Below are positions 1 to 8,603 of a stretch of DNA of 64,000 nt, one piece after another (position 1 is the stretch's first letter; every line of letters starts with the position of its first letter). The stretch lies in contig NZ_SNWQ01000006.1 of NCBI RefSeq assembly GCF_004361855.1, forward strand, positions 1-64,000. Direction: 5' to 3'. The notes beneath the pieces were generated by a model, which saw nothing but the letters and a program-made list of their open reading frames with translations, was not told where the DNA came from and did no database searches. This stretch comes from Kribbella caucasensis (GTDB taxonomy: Bacteria; Actinomycetota; Actinomycetes; Propionibacteriales; Kribbellaceae). A program made the translations under genes and the position numbers.

Positions 1-245
1 ATTTGCCGCGACGAGTGCACCCGGTTCGCGTAGGCATACAGCAGCAACGTGAGCAGCATGTCGGGGTTATACGCCGCCCGGCCCTGCCCCGACTGTGCCC
101 GGCCGGCATGGAACGCGTCCGTATCCATCGCCTTGACCATGTCGATCATGAACCACGCCAGATGATCGCCCGGCAACCAGTCCGCCATGTCCGGCGGCAA
201 CAAGAACGCCTGATCACGATCAACCGGCCGATACGAATTCGCCAT
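1..245 (-). CDS. IS1182-type transposase, N-terminal part (cut by window edge)
   Basis: Reading from ATG at 245 toward the left edge gives 81 codons with no stop, beginning MANSYRPVDRDQAFLLPPDM and running through WLPGDHLAWFMIDMV to LLLYAYANRVHSSRQ. This matches the start of IS1182/IS5-like transposases (DUF772 region), which bind the element ends and carry out DDE-type transposition. The catalytic domain would lie outside the window, so intactness cannot be judged. It faces away from the downstream lacI gene. I could not identify a terminal inverted repeat with confidence. A start a few codons upstream (in-frame GTG) is possible. Confidence 0.8.
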   Translation of the reverse strand, partial: MANSYRPVDRDQAFLLPPDMADWLPGDHLAWFMIDMVKAMDTDAFHAGRAQSGQGRAAYNPDMLLTLLLYAYANRVHSSRQ

Positions 246-438
246 ATCCCAATACTCGAACACCCACCCGGTTATCCACATCACCGCCACGCCCATTTCC
301 CAACAGGCTCTACAACCCGCAAGCGGTGCAACAGGCCGGCAGTCGTCGTGGAGGTGGCGACAGTGCCTGCGGCGAGCGGTGGCGAGACCCGCGGTTGGCG
401 GGACGGGGGTGGGCTGGGGAGTGGTGGGGGCCGAGGCG
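246..438. other. Gene-free stretch between transposase and lacI promoter
   Basis: No convincing gene on either strand. It contains one exact match to the classical DnaA box, TTATCCACA at 272-280, and otherwise GC-rich sequence that becomes a run of G-rich words just before the lacI promoter. It should include the outer end of the insertion sequence, but I could not define that end. Confidence 0.4.
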
Positions 439-492
439 TTGACAGGGGGTGGGGGTGCGAGTGAGACTGCGGATTGTTTTTAACGTTCAAAA
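439..492 (+). promoter_or_regulatory. lacI promoter and autoregulatory LacI-type operator
   Basis: A perfect -35 hexamer TTGACA lies at 439-444. About 18 bases later GAGACT at 463-468 is a weak -10. Directly downstream, 477-492 reads TTTTTAACGTTCAAAA, a 16-base palindrome with one mismatched pair and a central CG, the usual design of LacI-family operators. It sits 24 bases before the start of the LacI gene, so autoregulation and control of the downstream glycosidase are likely (inference). Confidence 0.6.
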
Positions 493-515
493 TGCTGTGG
501 GCTGGGGAGGTAGTG

Positions 516-1550
516 ATGGCTACGCTCAAGCAGGTTGCGGCGCATGCGGATGTCTCTGTGCAGACCGTGTCCAACGCGCTGAACGCTCCGCACCGGCTCA
601 AGCCGGACACCCTCCGCCGCGTGACCCGGTCGATCGAGCTCCTCAACTACAAGCCGAATCGTAATGCGCGTAGCCTGCGAACCAGCGCCGTCGAACTGAT
701 CGGGTACTGCGTCCCCAGCTGGCCGCACGGGCAGACCCACCTCGTGATGGACCAGTTCCTGCACGCCCTCTGCACCGCGGCCGAGCGGACAGGGCGACAC
801 ATCCTGCTGTTCACCGCGCCGACCGGTATCGACGGCATGCCGGTGTACGACGATCTGCACGCGCGCCGACTCGTCGACGGATTCGTCCTCTCGCAGACCG
901 AGACGCACGATCCCCGGCACGGCTGGCTCAAGGAGCAGCGGATCCCGTTCGTGTCGTTCGGCCGGGTCTGGAAGGAGACCACCCAGCCCGGCCCGTACGT
1001 CGATGTGGATGGCGCAGCTGGATGCGCGACGGCCGTCCGGCATCTGTACGAGACCGGGCGTCGCCGGATCGCATTCCTCAGCTGGCCGAGGACCTCGGGT
1101 CTCGCGGAGGACCGGCTGGCCGGCTGGCGCACGACCTGCAAGGAGCTCGAGCTGCCGACCAAAGACCTCGCGATCCGCTGTCCGGAAGACATGATCGACG
1201 AAGGCGCGCGCGCTACCGCCAAGCTCCTCGATGCCGGCCTCGAAGCCGGTACGCCGGTCGACGGGATCGTTGCCATCAGCGACATTCTCGCGCTCGGCGC
1301 ACTCCGCGAGCTGACCGCGCGCGGGCTGACCGCCGGCGTGGAGGTCGGGGTGACCGGATTCGACGACTCGCCGCTCGCCTCCGTCGTCTCCCCCGCCCTC
1401 ACCAGCGTTCGCCAGCCGATCGACCGGATCGCCACCGAGCTGATCGCCCTCCTCACCGACTCCCCCGCCCCAGCCGACCCCGCCACCGGCGGGACCGAAC
1501 GTCTGCTGCAACCCGAACTGGTGATCAGGGGCAGCTCAGCCCCTGGCTGA
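516..1550 (+). CDS. LacI-family transcriptional regulator
   Basis: A 344-residue LacI-type repressor. The N-terminal helix-turn-helix reads ATLKQVAAHADVSVQTVSNA and is followed by the hinge helix region NRNARSLRT. The rest is a periplasmic-binding-protein-like sugar-sensing domain ending in the usual DDSPLASVVSPALTSVRQP region. I chose ATG 516 because it has GGGGAGG at 504-510 and starts exactly at the conserved HTH. An in-frame upstream ATG at 474 would overlap the operator at 477-492. The stop is followed 42 bases later by the secreted glycosidase, so the pair probably forms one operon in which the regulator senses a product of that enzyme. The ligand cannot be named from sequence. Confidence 0.9.
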   Translation: MATLKQVAAHADVSVQTVSNALNAPHRLKPDTLRRVTRSIELLNYKPNRNARSLRTSAVELIGYCVPSWPHGQTHLVMDQFLHALCTAAERTGRHILLFTAPTGIDGMPVYDDLHARRLVDGFVLSQTETHDPRHGWLKEQRIPFVSFGRVWKETTQPGPYVDVDGAAGCATAVRHLYETGRRRIAFLSWPRTSGLAEDRLAGWRTTCKELELPTKDLAIRCPEDMIDEGARATAKLLDAGLEAGTPVDGIVAISDILALGALRELTARGLTAGVEVGVTGFDDSPLASVVSPALTSVRQPIDRIATELIALLTDSPAPADPATGGTERLLQPELVIRGSSAPG

Positions 1551-1592
1551 TCCGGCGCCATAGGAGCGCCGTGAGAAGGAGGTAACACCGCC

Positions 1593-4259
1593 ATGACACC
1601 TCACCCCACCGCAACCGTCGCCAGACCCCCAGGACGACGACTACGCCGAACTCACACGAGCGGGATCGGCCTGCTCGCCGCCGCCACCATCCTGGCCGGC
1701 GTCGCGTCGACCGCTACCGCCGGACCCCCGACCCAAAGCTCGGCCGCACCCGCGTACGGCGTACAGCAGGACGGCGGACCGAACGAACTGTCCGAAACGA
1801 CCAGGTTGCAGGACCGGCGATCGCTCGTGGTGGGCGACCGTGCCTACGCGATGGGCGACGAGTCCGGTCTCTATCCGGCCAGCGGTTGGCACATCCGTGG
1901 TGAGATGGCCGGCTTCTGGTCGCAGCCGATCAAGTTGCTCGACGGCCTGTGGTTCGGCGTCGACGGCGCCTGGCTCGGCAAGGACGTGCAGGCCGCGAAG
2001 TACACCAGCGGCCACGGCTACCAGCGGATCGACTACCCGGGCGACCTCGGCGTCAAGCGCACCGACTTCGTCCCCGACGGCCTCCGCGCCACCCTCGTCG
2101 GCCTCACCTTCACGTCCCCCACCGCGAAGACGGTCAAGCTCGACGTCGACGCGCACTCCGAACTGATGCCGTCGTACCCGTGGGGGTGGACGACACCGAA
2201 CGCGGGCACGGCCAATCTCCCCGACACCGGCTCGTACGGCGACGGCGTGCTGCAGTTCCGCGAGCAGGGCACACCACCGTTCACGAACGCGCAGCCGCAC
2301 GACTACACCGCGCTCGTCGGATCGTCCCTGCGTCCGACGGCCCACGCGCTCGGCCCGAACCACCGTGGACCGCAGGACCCGGCCGTGATCTGCCCCGCCG
2401 ACGGTCTGACGCCGGCCAGGTGCGACGACTCCCTGGTTGGCAAGGGCACCGGCGGCCGCCTCACGTACTCGCTTGATCTCAAGCCCGGCAAGAGCACGAC
2501 GGCATGGTTCGCCGTCGCCGGTTCGGACCAGAGCCGGTCGGAAGCGAGCCGCGAGTTCCGCCGCGCGATCAGCGCACCGGAGAAGTTGCTAGAGGCAAAG
2601 CTCTCGGACCGCGCCAAGATCGCGTCCATGACCGCAGTGGACCTGCCTGGTGACCGGCTACTGCAGCAGAGCGTCGAGTGGAGCAAGCAGAACCTCGCCG
2701 ACTCGGTCCAGGAGTCGCGCGACCTGCAGATCCGCGACGTGAACGAGGGCAAGGACTACCCGGCACCCGCCGGAACCGTCGACTCCGCACGCTGGTTCGG
2801 CGCGGGCTTCCCCGACTACCCCTGGCTGTTCGCGACGGACGGCGAGTACACCGCGTACGCCGCGGTCGCGGCCGGCCAGTTCGCCGTGGCGAAGGAACAT
2901 CTGCGGGCGCTGCGCGAGGTCAGCGACCTCCTCAACAACCGCAGTGGCAAGGTCGCACACGAGGTGATGCCGACTGGTGACGTCTACTTCGGTTCCAACC
3001 AGAGCGCGGGCAACACCGACGAGACGGTGAAGTTCCCGAGTGCCGTCGCCCTGCTGTGGCGATGGACGGGTGACAAGCGGTTCGTCGACGAGATGTACGA
3101 CTTCGCCGTCCGCAACCTGCAGTACGTCTACCGTGAACTGGACGACGACGGCGACGGCTGGCCCGAGGGACTCGCGAACGTCGAGCGCGCTGGGATGGGT
3201 GTCGAGAAACTGGACAGCACCGTGTACCTCGCGCGCGGCCTACGCGATCTCGCCGACCTGGCTGCCGCCAAGGGTGATCAGCAGACCCGGCAGTGGGCGA
3301 CCGCGAAGGCTGACGACCTCGAGTCTCGGTTCGAGACACAGTGGTGGGTCGCGCAGGCCTTCGGGTACGCCGACTCGGTCGACGACGCGGCGAATCCCGC
3401 GAACGACAACACGCCGATCTTCCAGCGGCACTGGATCGGCGTCACCCCGATGGAGGCGACCCTGGTCCGGCCAGGCCGGCCGGCCTCTCCGCTCGCGTCG
3501 CCGGAGCACGCGAAGATCGCTCTCGACCAGCGCGAGAAGCCTTGTTACACAGGAGAATTCGGCCTGTTCCACACCGGCACCGGTCCGACCTCCGACCCGG
3601 CCGGCAATCCGCTTCCGCCGTGCGACCCGGTGGTCTCCACGGTGAAGAGCGAACGTGCCATCTTCGGGCTGAACACCGCCATCATGGCCGTTGCTGAAGG
3701 CAACTTCGGTCGACTGGGCACCAACCAGCAGCGGGTGTACACCACCGGCAACGCGCGGATTCAGCTCGACCCAACGGTGTGGGAGACCCCGGGCGCGATG
3801 CCGGAGATCGCTCCGTCCCCGGACGCGCCGGCGAACATCAACCGCCCGTTCTACGACCGGTCGATGGCGCTCCAGGCGTGGGGCGCGTACGGCATCCTGT
3901 GGCCGGTCGTCGCTCAGCAGCTTGGAGTCTCGCCGGATCTCGGGCACGGCCGGCTGGCGATCGTGCCGCAGCTCCCGGAGGGGCAGAACAAGATTGCCGG
4001 GAGCAACATCAGGCTCGGCAGTGGATCCGCGGATGTCTCCGCAAGCCTTGTAAACAAGGAGTTGCGGACCAACGTGCGGATCGAGGGGATCAAGGCGAAC
4101 GTCACGATCGGGGCGGTACTCCCGGCCGGCGCCGAGGTTGCCCGGGTCGCTCTCGACGGACGCGGTACGGCGTACAAGCTGGTGCCGACGGCCCGTGGTA
4201 CGGAGGTGCAGGTGGTTGCGCGCGGAACTTCTTCGAGCTTGAAGATCACGCTGCGCTGA
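1593..4259 (+). CDS. Secreted six-hairpin glycosidase (glycogen-debranching/GH63-like fold)
   Basis: An 888-residue protein with an N-terminal export signal: a twin-arginine-like basic stretch (GRRLRRTHT), a hydrophobic segment, and a likely cleavage after TATA near residue 43. The N-terminal half resembles a beta-sandwich. The C-terminal half (about residues 340-800) looks like an (alpha/alpha)6 toroid, with stretches such as WFGAGFPDYPWLFATDGEY, FPSAVALLWRWTGDKRF and DDDGDGWPEGLANVERAGMG, typical of the six-hairpin glycosidase superfamily. Such enzymes hydrolyse alpha-glucosidic, rhamnosidic or related bonds outside the cell. The exact family and substrate are not assignable by eye. The ribosome site AGAAGGAGGT ends about 11 bases before ATG 1593. 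It follows lacI in the same direction and is followed by a strong terminator. Confidence 0.8.
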   Translation: MTPHPTATVARPPGRRLRRTHTSGIGLLAAATILAGVASTATAGPPTQSSAAPAYGVQQDGGPNELSETTRLQDRRSLVVGDRAYAMGDESGLYPASGWHIRGEMAGFWSQPIKLLDGLWFGVDGAWLGKDVQAAKYTSGHGYQRIDYPGDLGVKRTDFVPDGLRATLVGLTFTSPTAKTVKLDVDAHSELMPSYPWGWTTPNAGTANLPDTGSYGDGVLQFREQGTPPFTNAQPHDYTALVGSSLRPTAHALGPNHRGPQDPAVICPADGLTPARCDDSLVGKGTGGRLTYSLDLKPGKSTTAWFAVAGSDQSRSEASREFRRAISAPEKLLEAKLSDRAKIASMTAVDLPGDRLLQQSVEWSKQNLADSVQESRDLQIRDVNEGKDYPAPAGTVDSARWFGAGFPDYPWLFATDGEYTAYAAVAAGQFAVAKEHLRALREVSDLLNNRSGKVAHEVMPTGDVYFGSNQSAGNTDETVKFPSAVALLWRWTGDKRFVDEMYDFAVRNLQYVYRELDDDGDGWPEGLANVERAGMGVEKLDSTVYLARGLRDLADLAAAKGDQQTRQWATAKADDLESRFETQWWVAQAFGYADSVDDAANPANDNTPIFQRHWIGVTPMEATLVRPGRPASPLASPEHAKIALDQREKPCYTGEFGLFHTGTGPTSDPAGNPLPPCDPVVSTVKSERAIFGLNTAIMAVAEGNFGRLGTNQQRVYTTGNARIQLDPTVWETPGAMPEIAPSPDAPANINRPFYDRSMALQAWGAYGILWPVVAQQLGVSPDLGHGRLAIVPQLPEGQNKIAGSNIRLGSGSADVSASLVNKELRTNVRIEGIKANVTIGAVLPAGAEVARVALDGRGTAYKLVPTARGTEVQVVARGTSSSLKITLR

Positions 4260-4270
4260 TCAAGTAAAGA

Positions 4271-4308
4271 GGCCGGTGGGACGGGAGCGCTCTCTCGTTC
4301 CACCGGCC
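4271..4308 (+). terminator. Intrinsic terminator after the glycosidase gene
   Basis: GGCCGGTGG (4271-4279) pairs perfectly with CCACCGGCC (4300-4308). The inner ACGGGAG/CTCTCGT bases can extend the stem. It is followed by TTTG and lies 11 bases after the stop codon. Confidence 0.8.
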
Positions 4309-4367
4309 TTTGTTGTCCGGACCAACTACGTGTTGTCATCCGGACCGGGGAGTTCCGCAACAAAGAA

Positions 4368-4402
4368 GCCGGGCCCTCCGAGTATGAGTCGGAGGGCCCG
4401 GC
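4368..4402 (-). terminator. Intrinsic terminator, minus-strand orientation
   Basis: A perfect 13-bp stem: GCCGGGCCCTCCG (4368-4380) with CGGAGGGCCCGGC (4390-4402), loop of 9. Read on the minus strand it is followed by TTCTTTGTT, so it suits transcripts arriving from the ABC operon or from a small RNA in 4403-4753. It may also back up the plus-strand terminator just to its left. Confidence 0.7.
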
Positions 4403-4753
4403 GAGTAGCTGAAGGAAAGTGACGTCTCCAGCCTCCCGAACGGGGCCGTGGGTCCGGCAAACCCCGTCACCGGTCTACCTCAGTGGGGATCCCCACCGCT
4501 AGGGGCCTCGGTTTCCGTTCGACCCGCCGATTCAAGAGAACCGGCGTGTCGACCTTTCTACCGCCGCGGCCCCGAACCGCACAACCCTTTCCAGCAAAGA
4601 GATCCCGGCAATTCGCCACCTTCAGCGTGTCGTCCACAGCGAGTGCGCGGCCGTCCACAGAAATCACCCAAGTTATACACACCCCCTGTGCATAACACCC
4701 CCTCCTGTGCTCGTCCGATCACCGAACGGCGGGCAACAAACGCTTGGGACGGA
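4403..4753. other. Gene-free intergenic region with palindromes, no gene recognised
   Basis: This 351-base stretch lies between the minus-strand terminator and the end of the ABC operon. GTGACG (4419-4424) can pair with CGTCAC (4465-4470). GTGGGGATCCCCAC (4483-4496) is a perfect palindrome. A minus-strand reading frame of 71 codons (4467-4682) shows no family features and no good ribosome site. The ordered secondary structure followed by a minus-strand terminator would fit a non-coding RNA or a long 3' UTR, but I could not match it to a known RNA class. Confidence 0.35.
4630..4695. promoter_or_regulatory. Cluster of four DnaA-box-like 9-mers
   Basis: Four 9-mers sit within 66 bases: TCGTCCACA (4630-4638), CCGTCCACA (4651-4659), TTATACACA (4673-4681) and, inverted, TTATGCACA (4687-4695). 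The first two fit the relaxed actinobacterial DnaA box (pyrimidine-pyrimidine-N-TCCACA). The last two form an inverted pair around a short C-run. No dnaA or dnaN is nearby, so this is not the usual origin; a DnaA-binding or titration site is possible. Confidence 0.3.
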
Positions 4754-5479
4754 CTACTCCCAGCGGAAGAAACGCGCGGCGACACCGATGCTCACCGCGG
4801 TCACGGCGAGCATCGCGATGACGTGGACGCCGTCCGGCCAGCCACCCGACCAGGAGTCCTGCAGACTGCTCATCCCGGCACCCATCGGAGTCACGTCGCG
4901 TAGCCAGCGGATCGACTCGGGCATCAGATCACCGGGCGTCCAGACGCCGGCGAAGAACATGCTCGGGAAGAGCAGCACGTTGCCGACGATGCTGGCCGCC
5001 TTGGCGGTCGGAACCAGGCCGCCGATCAACAGACCGAGGGCCAGCTGCGACACGCAGTACAGGAGCGCGGCCACGGTGAAGCGCAGCGGTGAGCCGGGCA
5101 GCGCCGCGTCGAAGAAGAGACTGCCCACGCCGAGGATCAGCACGATCACCAGTGCGGCGGCGGCCAGGTGCAGCAGCAGTTGGGCGATCAGCAGCTTCAC
5201 CGGGCGGACCGGCGTCGTCGACAACCGGCGCAGCACGCCCTTCTCGCGGTAGCCGGCCAGCATCATCGGCAGCGTGCCCAGTCCGAGGATGCCGATCCCG
5301 ATGCCGATCGCCATCGACGGCAGGAAACTGACCGGGATCCCGTCGCTGCCGTCGTTGCCACCCAGCAGCGAGAAGATGGTCAGCAACCCGAGCGGCAGCG
5401 CGAAGACGAAGAACAGGCCGGACCATTCGCGGACGAACAGCTTGGTCTCGATCCGGGTCAGTGCAAGGGTCTGGCTCAT
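4754..5479 (-). CDS. ABC-2 type exporter permease
   Basis: A 241-residue integral membrane protein with about six hydrophobic segments, of the ABC-2 (DrrB-like) exporter family. The region after GYREKGVLRRLSTTPVRP is the conserved cytoplasmic/coupling part of these permeases. It starts at ATG 5479, overlapping the stop of the upstream ATPase by four bases (ATGA), so the two are translationally coupled and should form one transporter. It is the last gene of a five-gene operon controlled by the GntR regulator at 8109-8468. The exported substrate is unknown; relatives move drugs, lipids or peptides. Confidence 0.9.
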   Translation of the reverse strand: MSQTLALTRIETKLFVREWSGLFFVFALPLGLLTIFSLLGGNDGSDGIPVSFLPSMAIGIGIGILGLGTLPMMLAGYREKGVLRRLSTTPVRPVKLLIAQLLLHLAAAALVIVLILGVGSLFFDAALPGSPLRFTVAALLYCVSQLALGLLIGGLVPTAKAASIVGNVLLFPSMFFAGVWTPGDLMPESIRWLRDVTPMGAGMSSLQDSWSGGWPDGVHVIAMLAVTAVSIGVAARFFRWE

Positions 5480-6405
5480 CGTTCTACTCCTTCGAAGTTG
5501 CGGCCCGCCAACGCGAGGAAGGCGTCGTCGAGGGTGGTGTGTTCGGTGTGCAGATCGATTGGGGCGAGGCCGCGACCGGCCAACTCGGTGACGACCGCGA
5601 CCAGGAGCTCGTCGGTGCCGGTGGCAATGAATCGGTCCTGCTCCCGGGTCAGCGTGCGCACCGCGGGCAGCGAGGTGAGGATGGCGTTGTCGGGCAGCTC
5701 GGCCGGCAGCCGGAAGGTGATTCGCTGTTCCGACCGGGCCGCGTCGACCAGGCCGGCCAGGGTGTCGAGTGCGACCACGCGGCCCTTGTCGATGATGGCG
5801 ATCCGGTCGCAGAGGTACTCGGCCTCCTCCATGAAATGGGTGACCAGGATGATCGTCACGCCCGCATCGCGGATCTGCCGGACCAGTTCCCAGGTGTCCC
5901 GCCGGGCCTGCGGGTCGAGCCCGGTCGTGAGCTCGTCCAAGATCGCCACCCGCGGGTTGCCGATCAGCGCGAGGGCGATCGACAGTCGTTGCTTCTGACC
6001 GCCGGACAGTTTCGCGAACTGGGTCTCCCGGACCTCGGTCAGCCCGAGCTGCTCGAGCAACTCGGCCGGGTCCCGCGGCGACGGGTAGAACGACGCGTAC
6101 AGCTCGAGCGCCTCGCGGGCCCGGATCTTCTCCGGCAACTCGCTCGCCTGCAACTGGACGCCGATCAGCGAGGTGATCTCGGTACGCCGGGTGCGGGGGT
6201 CGAGGCCGATCACCCGGACCGTACCGGCATCCGGTGACCGCAGGCCGGCGATGGACTCGACGGTAGTGGTCTTGCCGGCGCCGTTCGGGCCGAGGATGCC
6301 GAAGATCTCGCCTTCGCGCACCGTGAGGGACACGTCGTCGACGGCCACGGTGGCGCCGTAGGTCTTGCGCAGGTTCTGCACGACGACCAGGTCGTTTTCG
6401 GGCAT
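5476..6405 (-). CDS. ABC exporter ATPase (DrrA-type)
   Basis: A 309-residue nucleotide-binding subunit. It has Walker A GPNGAGKTTT, the signature LSGGQKQRLS and the Walker B region VAILDELTTGLDPQARRD. The usual P of DEPTTGLD is L here, a mild oddity. The extra C-terminal domain of about 80 residues is typical of DrrA-like exporters. Its stop overlaps the start of the permease at 4754-5479, and it lies 40 bases after the permease at 6446-7207, so two complete transporter pairs share one operon. Confidence 0.92.
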   Translation of the reverse strand: MPENDLVVVQNLRKTYGATVAVDDVSLTVREGEIFGILGPNGAGKTTTVESIAGLRSPDAGTVRVIGLDPRTRRTEITSLIGVQLQASELPEKIRAREALELYASFYPSPRDPAELLEQLGLTEVRETQFAKLSGGQKQRLSIALALIGNPRVAILDELTTGLDPQARRDTWELVRQIRDAGVTIILVTHFMEEAEYLCDRIAIIDKGRVVALDTLAGLVDAARSEQRITFRLPAELPDNAILTSLPAVRTLTREQDRFIATGTDELLVAVVTELAGRGLAPIDLHTEHTTLDDAFLALAGRNFEGVER

Positions 6406-6445
6406 GGCGGAGCCTCCCTTACTGCTCGTGAGTGATTGGAGTGGA

Positions 6446-7207
6446 TCAGCCCTTGGCCGGTTTCAGGCCGAACGGGCGGATCAGCAGGTAGCCGAAGTAC
6501 AGGCCGAGGGCGCTCACGGCGAGCACTCCCGGGATACCGACGGCCAGCGGTGGACGGTGGTAGCCGGTGTTCTCGATGGCTTGTGCGAGCCATTGCACGA
6601 CCAGCAGGAATTCCGCGGCCGCGGCCGGGATCAACCCGATCGGCAGCAGTGCGAGACCCTTCCAGAAACCGAAGCGGTAGAAGCCGATACTGATCAGCCA
6701 GCCGGACGCCTGATGGGCCAGCACCATCAGGAAGAACTCGACGCAGACCAGCCCGGCCTGTGACGTCCTGATGAACAGATGCGGGTTCTCCAGTACCTGG
6801 CTCCAGCCTTGCCAGGCGTAGATCCCGCGCTCGAGCTGGTACACGAGCACCCAGATCGTCGCCGTACAGGCCGCAGCTCCGACCAGAAAGATGCTGGCGG
6901 CAACGGCGAACATCCGGCGGGTGATGCCTTGCGCGATCAGCAGCGTCAACGTGGCCGGCACGAGAGTGATGCCGACGGCCGAGGAGAAGTACTTCGGCGA
7001 CTGGGTGCCGTAGTCCCACATGCTGTTCCTGATCGGCCCGCCACCGATCACGGCCGTGGACACGATCGCCACCACGACGAGGAACACCATGATGAGCCAG
7101 TAGGCGCCCAGCATCGGCAGCAGCCCGACGACCATCGCCCGCAGGACCCGGGTCAGCCGCGAGGTCGAGGTGACACCCCTCGGCAGGGTGGCTGTGGTGG
7201 CGGTCAT
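6446..7207 (-). CDS. ABC transporter membrane subunit
   Basis: A 253-residue protein with about six hydrophobic segments (for example LLPMLGAYWLIMVFLVVVAI near residues 33-52), consistent with an ABC-2-like permease paired with the YtrB-like ATPase. ATG 7207 overlaps the ATPase stop by four bases. The fold is inferred from hydrophobicity and context rather than from strong sequence motifs. It works at the cytoplasmic membrane with the ATPase encoded just upstream in the operon. Confidence 0.75.
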   Translation of the reverse strand: MTATTATLPRGVTSTSRLTRVLRAMVVGLLPMLGAYWLIMVFLVVVAIVSTAVIGGGPIRNSMWDYGTQSPKYFSSAVGITLVPATLTLLIAQGITRRMFAVAASIFLVGAAACTATIWVLVYQLERGIYAWQGWSQVLENPHLFIRTSQAGLVCVEFFLMVLAHQASGWLISIGFYRFGFWKGLALLPIGLIPAAAAEFLLVVQWLAQAIENTGYHRPPLAVGIPGVLAVSALGLYFGYLLIRPFGLKPAKG

Positions 7208-8112
7208 CGGTCCCCCTCCTTCGAATTCGTGGCAGTCAGGTGCACGAACAGGTCCTGCAGGCCGACCGGTCCGATCTCCAGACCGGCCGATCGCGCCTGC
7301 CGGACCAGAGTCTCGTCCAGGTCGCCCAGCACGGTGCTGGACTTGGTGCCGCCCAGCCGTTGTTCCGCAAGGACGGCCAGGCCGGTGGTCAGCTCGTCCA
7401 CGGCCGCGGCCGGACCGACGATCGACGCGCCCCGGCCGCGCAACGAGTCGACCGGCGACTGGGTGACCAGGCGGCCGCGATCGAGGATCACCACTTCCTC
7501 GAGCATCGGGCTGACCTCGCTGACCAGATGGGTGGACAGCACGATCGTCCGGGGCACCTCGGCGTAGTCCGCGAGCAGCGCGTCGTAGAACAGCTGGCGC
7601 GACGGCACGTCCATCCCGAGGTAGCTCTCGTCGAAGATCGTCAGCGGCGCCCGGCTGGCCAGCCCGAGTACCACGCCGAGCGCGGACTTCTTGCCCCGGG
7701 ACAGCTTCTGGACCCGCTTGCGCATCGGGATCTCGAACCTGTCCAGCAGGTCACCGGCGAGGTCCGCGTCCCAGTACGGCCGCAGGCTCGCGGCCAGGCC
7801 GAGCATGTTCTTCACCGGCGCCGCGTCGTACAGGTCGCCGGACTCGCGGATCAGGCAGACGCGGCTGGTGACGACCGCGTTCTCGTACGGTTCACGGGCC
7901 TCACCCAGGTCGCCGCCGTCCAGCAGTACGCGCCCAACGCCTGGTTGCCGGAACCCGGCCAGTACGGCGGCCAGCGTGCTCTTGCCGGATCCGTTGCGGC
8001 CGAGCAGCCCGTGGATCTTGCCCGGCGCGAGCCGCAGGTCGAGGCCGTCGAGAGCGACCTGGTCGCCGAAGGTCACGGTCAGGTTGTCCGTCCGTACTCC
8101 GAGCCCGGTCAC
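7204..8112 (-). CDS. ABC transporter ATPase, YtrB-like
   Basis: A 302-residue ATPase with Walker A GLLGRNGSGKST. The signature region is non-canonical, LSRGKKSALG instead of LSGGQ, and the Walker B region reads LTIFDESYLGMD. These deviations are typical of the YtrB group that travels with small GntR regulators. The start is GTG 8112, which overlaps the regulator's stop by four bases. It should energise the membrane subunit at 6446-7207. Confidence 0.88.
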   Translation of the reverse strand: MTGLGVRTDNLTVTFGDQVALDGLDLRLAPGKIHGLLGRNGSGKSTLAAVLAGFRQPGVGRVLLDGGDLGEAREPYENAVVTSRVCLIRESGDLYDAAPVKNMLGLAASLRPYWDADLAGDLLDRFEIPMRKRVQKLSRGKKSALGVVLGLASRAPLTIFDESYLGMDVPSRQLFYDALLADYAEVPRTIVLSTHLVSEVSPMLEEVVILDRGRLVTQSPVDSLRGRGASIVGPAAAVDELTTGLAVLAEQRLGGTKSSTVLGDLDETLVRQARSAGLEIGPVGLQDLFVHLTATNSKEGDR

Positions 8113-8468
8113 TTGTCCTCCTTCTCGATGTGCTGGACGACATCCTTGAGCGGTACGCCGATGGCGCGCGCCTCGCGGATCATCGGGTCGACCACCTCGC
8201 TGAAGAAGGCCTTGCGCCGACCGGTGCGGAGCAGTTCGCGGGCGTTCGGGCTGACGAACATGCCGATCCCGCGCTTCTTGTAGAGCACGCCCTCGTCGAC
8301 CAGTTGGGCGAAACCCTTGGCCGCGGTGGCGGGGTTGATCCGGTAGAACGACGCGTACTGGTTCGTCGACATGACCTGTTCGTCCTCGGCGAGGGCACCC
8401 GTGACGATGTCGTTCTTGATCTGGTCCGCGATCTGGAGATAGATCGGGCTGCGATCGTCGAACACCAC
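8109..8468 (-). CDS. GntR-family regulator, YtrA subfamily
   Basis: A 119-residue protein: a winged helix (SPIYLQIADQIKNDIVTGAL, then the recognition region YRINPATAAKGFAQLVDEGV) and a short C-terminal tail of about 45 residues, the hallmark of YtrA-type regulators. These repress adjacent ABC exporter genes, often ones responding to cell-envelope antibiotics. It is the first gene of the five-gene operon down to 4754. The palindrome at 8530-8553 is its probable operator. Confidence 0.9.
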   Translation of the reverse strand: MVFDDRSPIYLQIADQIKNDIVTGALAEDEQVMSTNQYASFYRINPATAAKGFAQLVDEGVLYKKRGIGMFVSPNARELLRTGRRKAFFSEVVDPMIREARAIGVPLKDVVQHIEKEDK

Positions 8469-8529
8469 GGATTCCTCCTGGCTCGGCTGCGGGCGGGTGG
8501 CTCGGATTCTCGAGGTTCTTCGGTTCGTA

Positions 8530-8553
8530 GGTTCATTACTTGACTAATGAACC
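8530..8553 (-). promoter_or_regulatory. Probable GntR operator of the first ABC operon
   Basis: GGTTCATTA (8530-8538) and TAATGAACC (8545-8553) form a perfect 9-bp inverted repeat with a 6-base spacer, in an AT-richer patch 62 bases upstream of the regulator start. Position and symmetry fit an autoregulatory YtrA-type operator. Confidence 0.65.
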
Positions 8554-8603
8554 GTAGCACCTACTCCCCGCCCGTCGTCAACCCGCCACCTGGCGCTCTC
8601 TGA

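Noticed and set aside
474..515. Earlier start for the first LacI gene
   Set aside because: It would overlap the LacI-type operator and lacks the GGGGAGG site seen before ATG 516.
4403..4620. Riboswitch or known structured RNA
   Set aside because: I compared it by eye with c-di-GMP, c-di-AMP, glycine, TPP and 6C-type consensus motifs and found no adequate match; only hairpins are certain.
4467..4682. 71-codon minus-strand gene in the gene-free region
   Set aside because: GTG start without a convincing ribosome site and no recognisable family.
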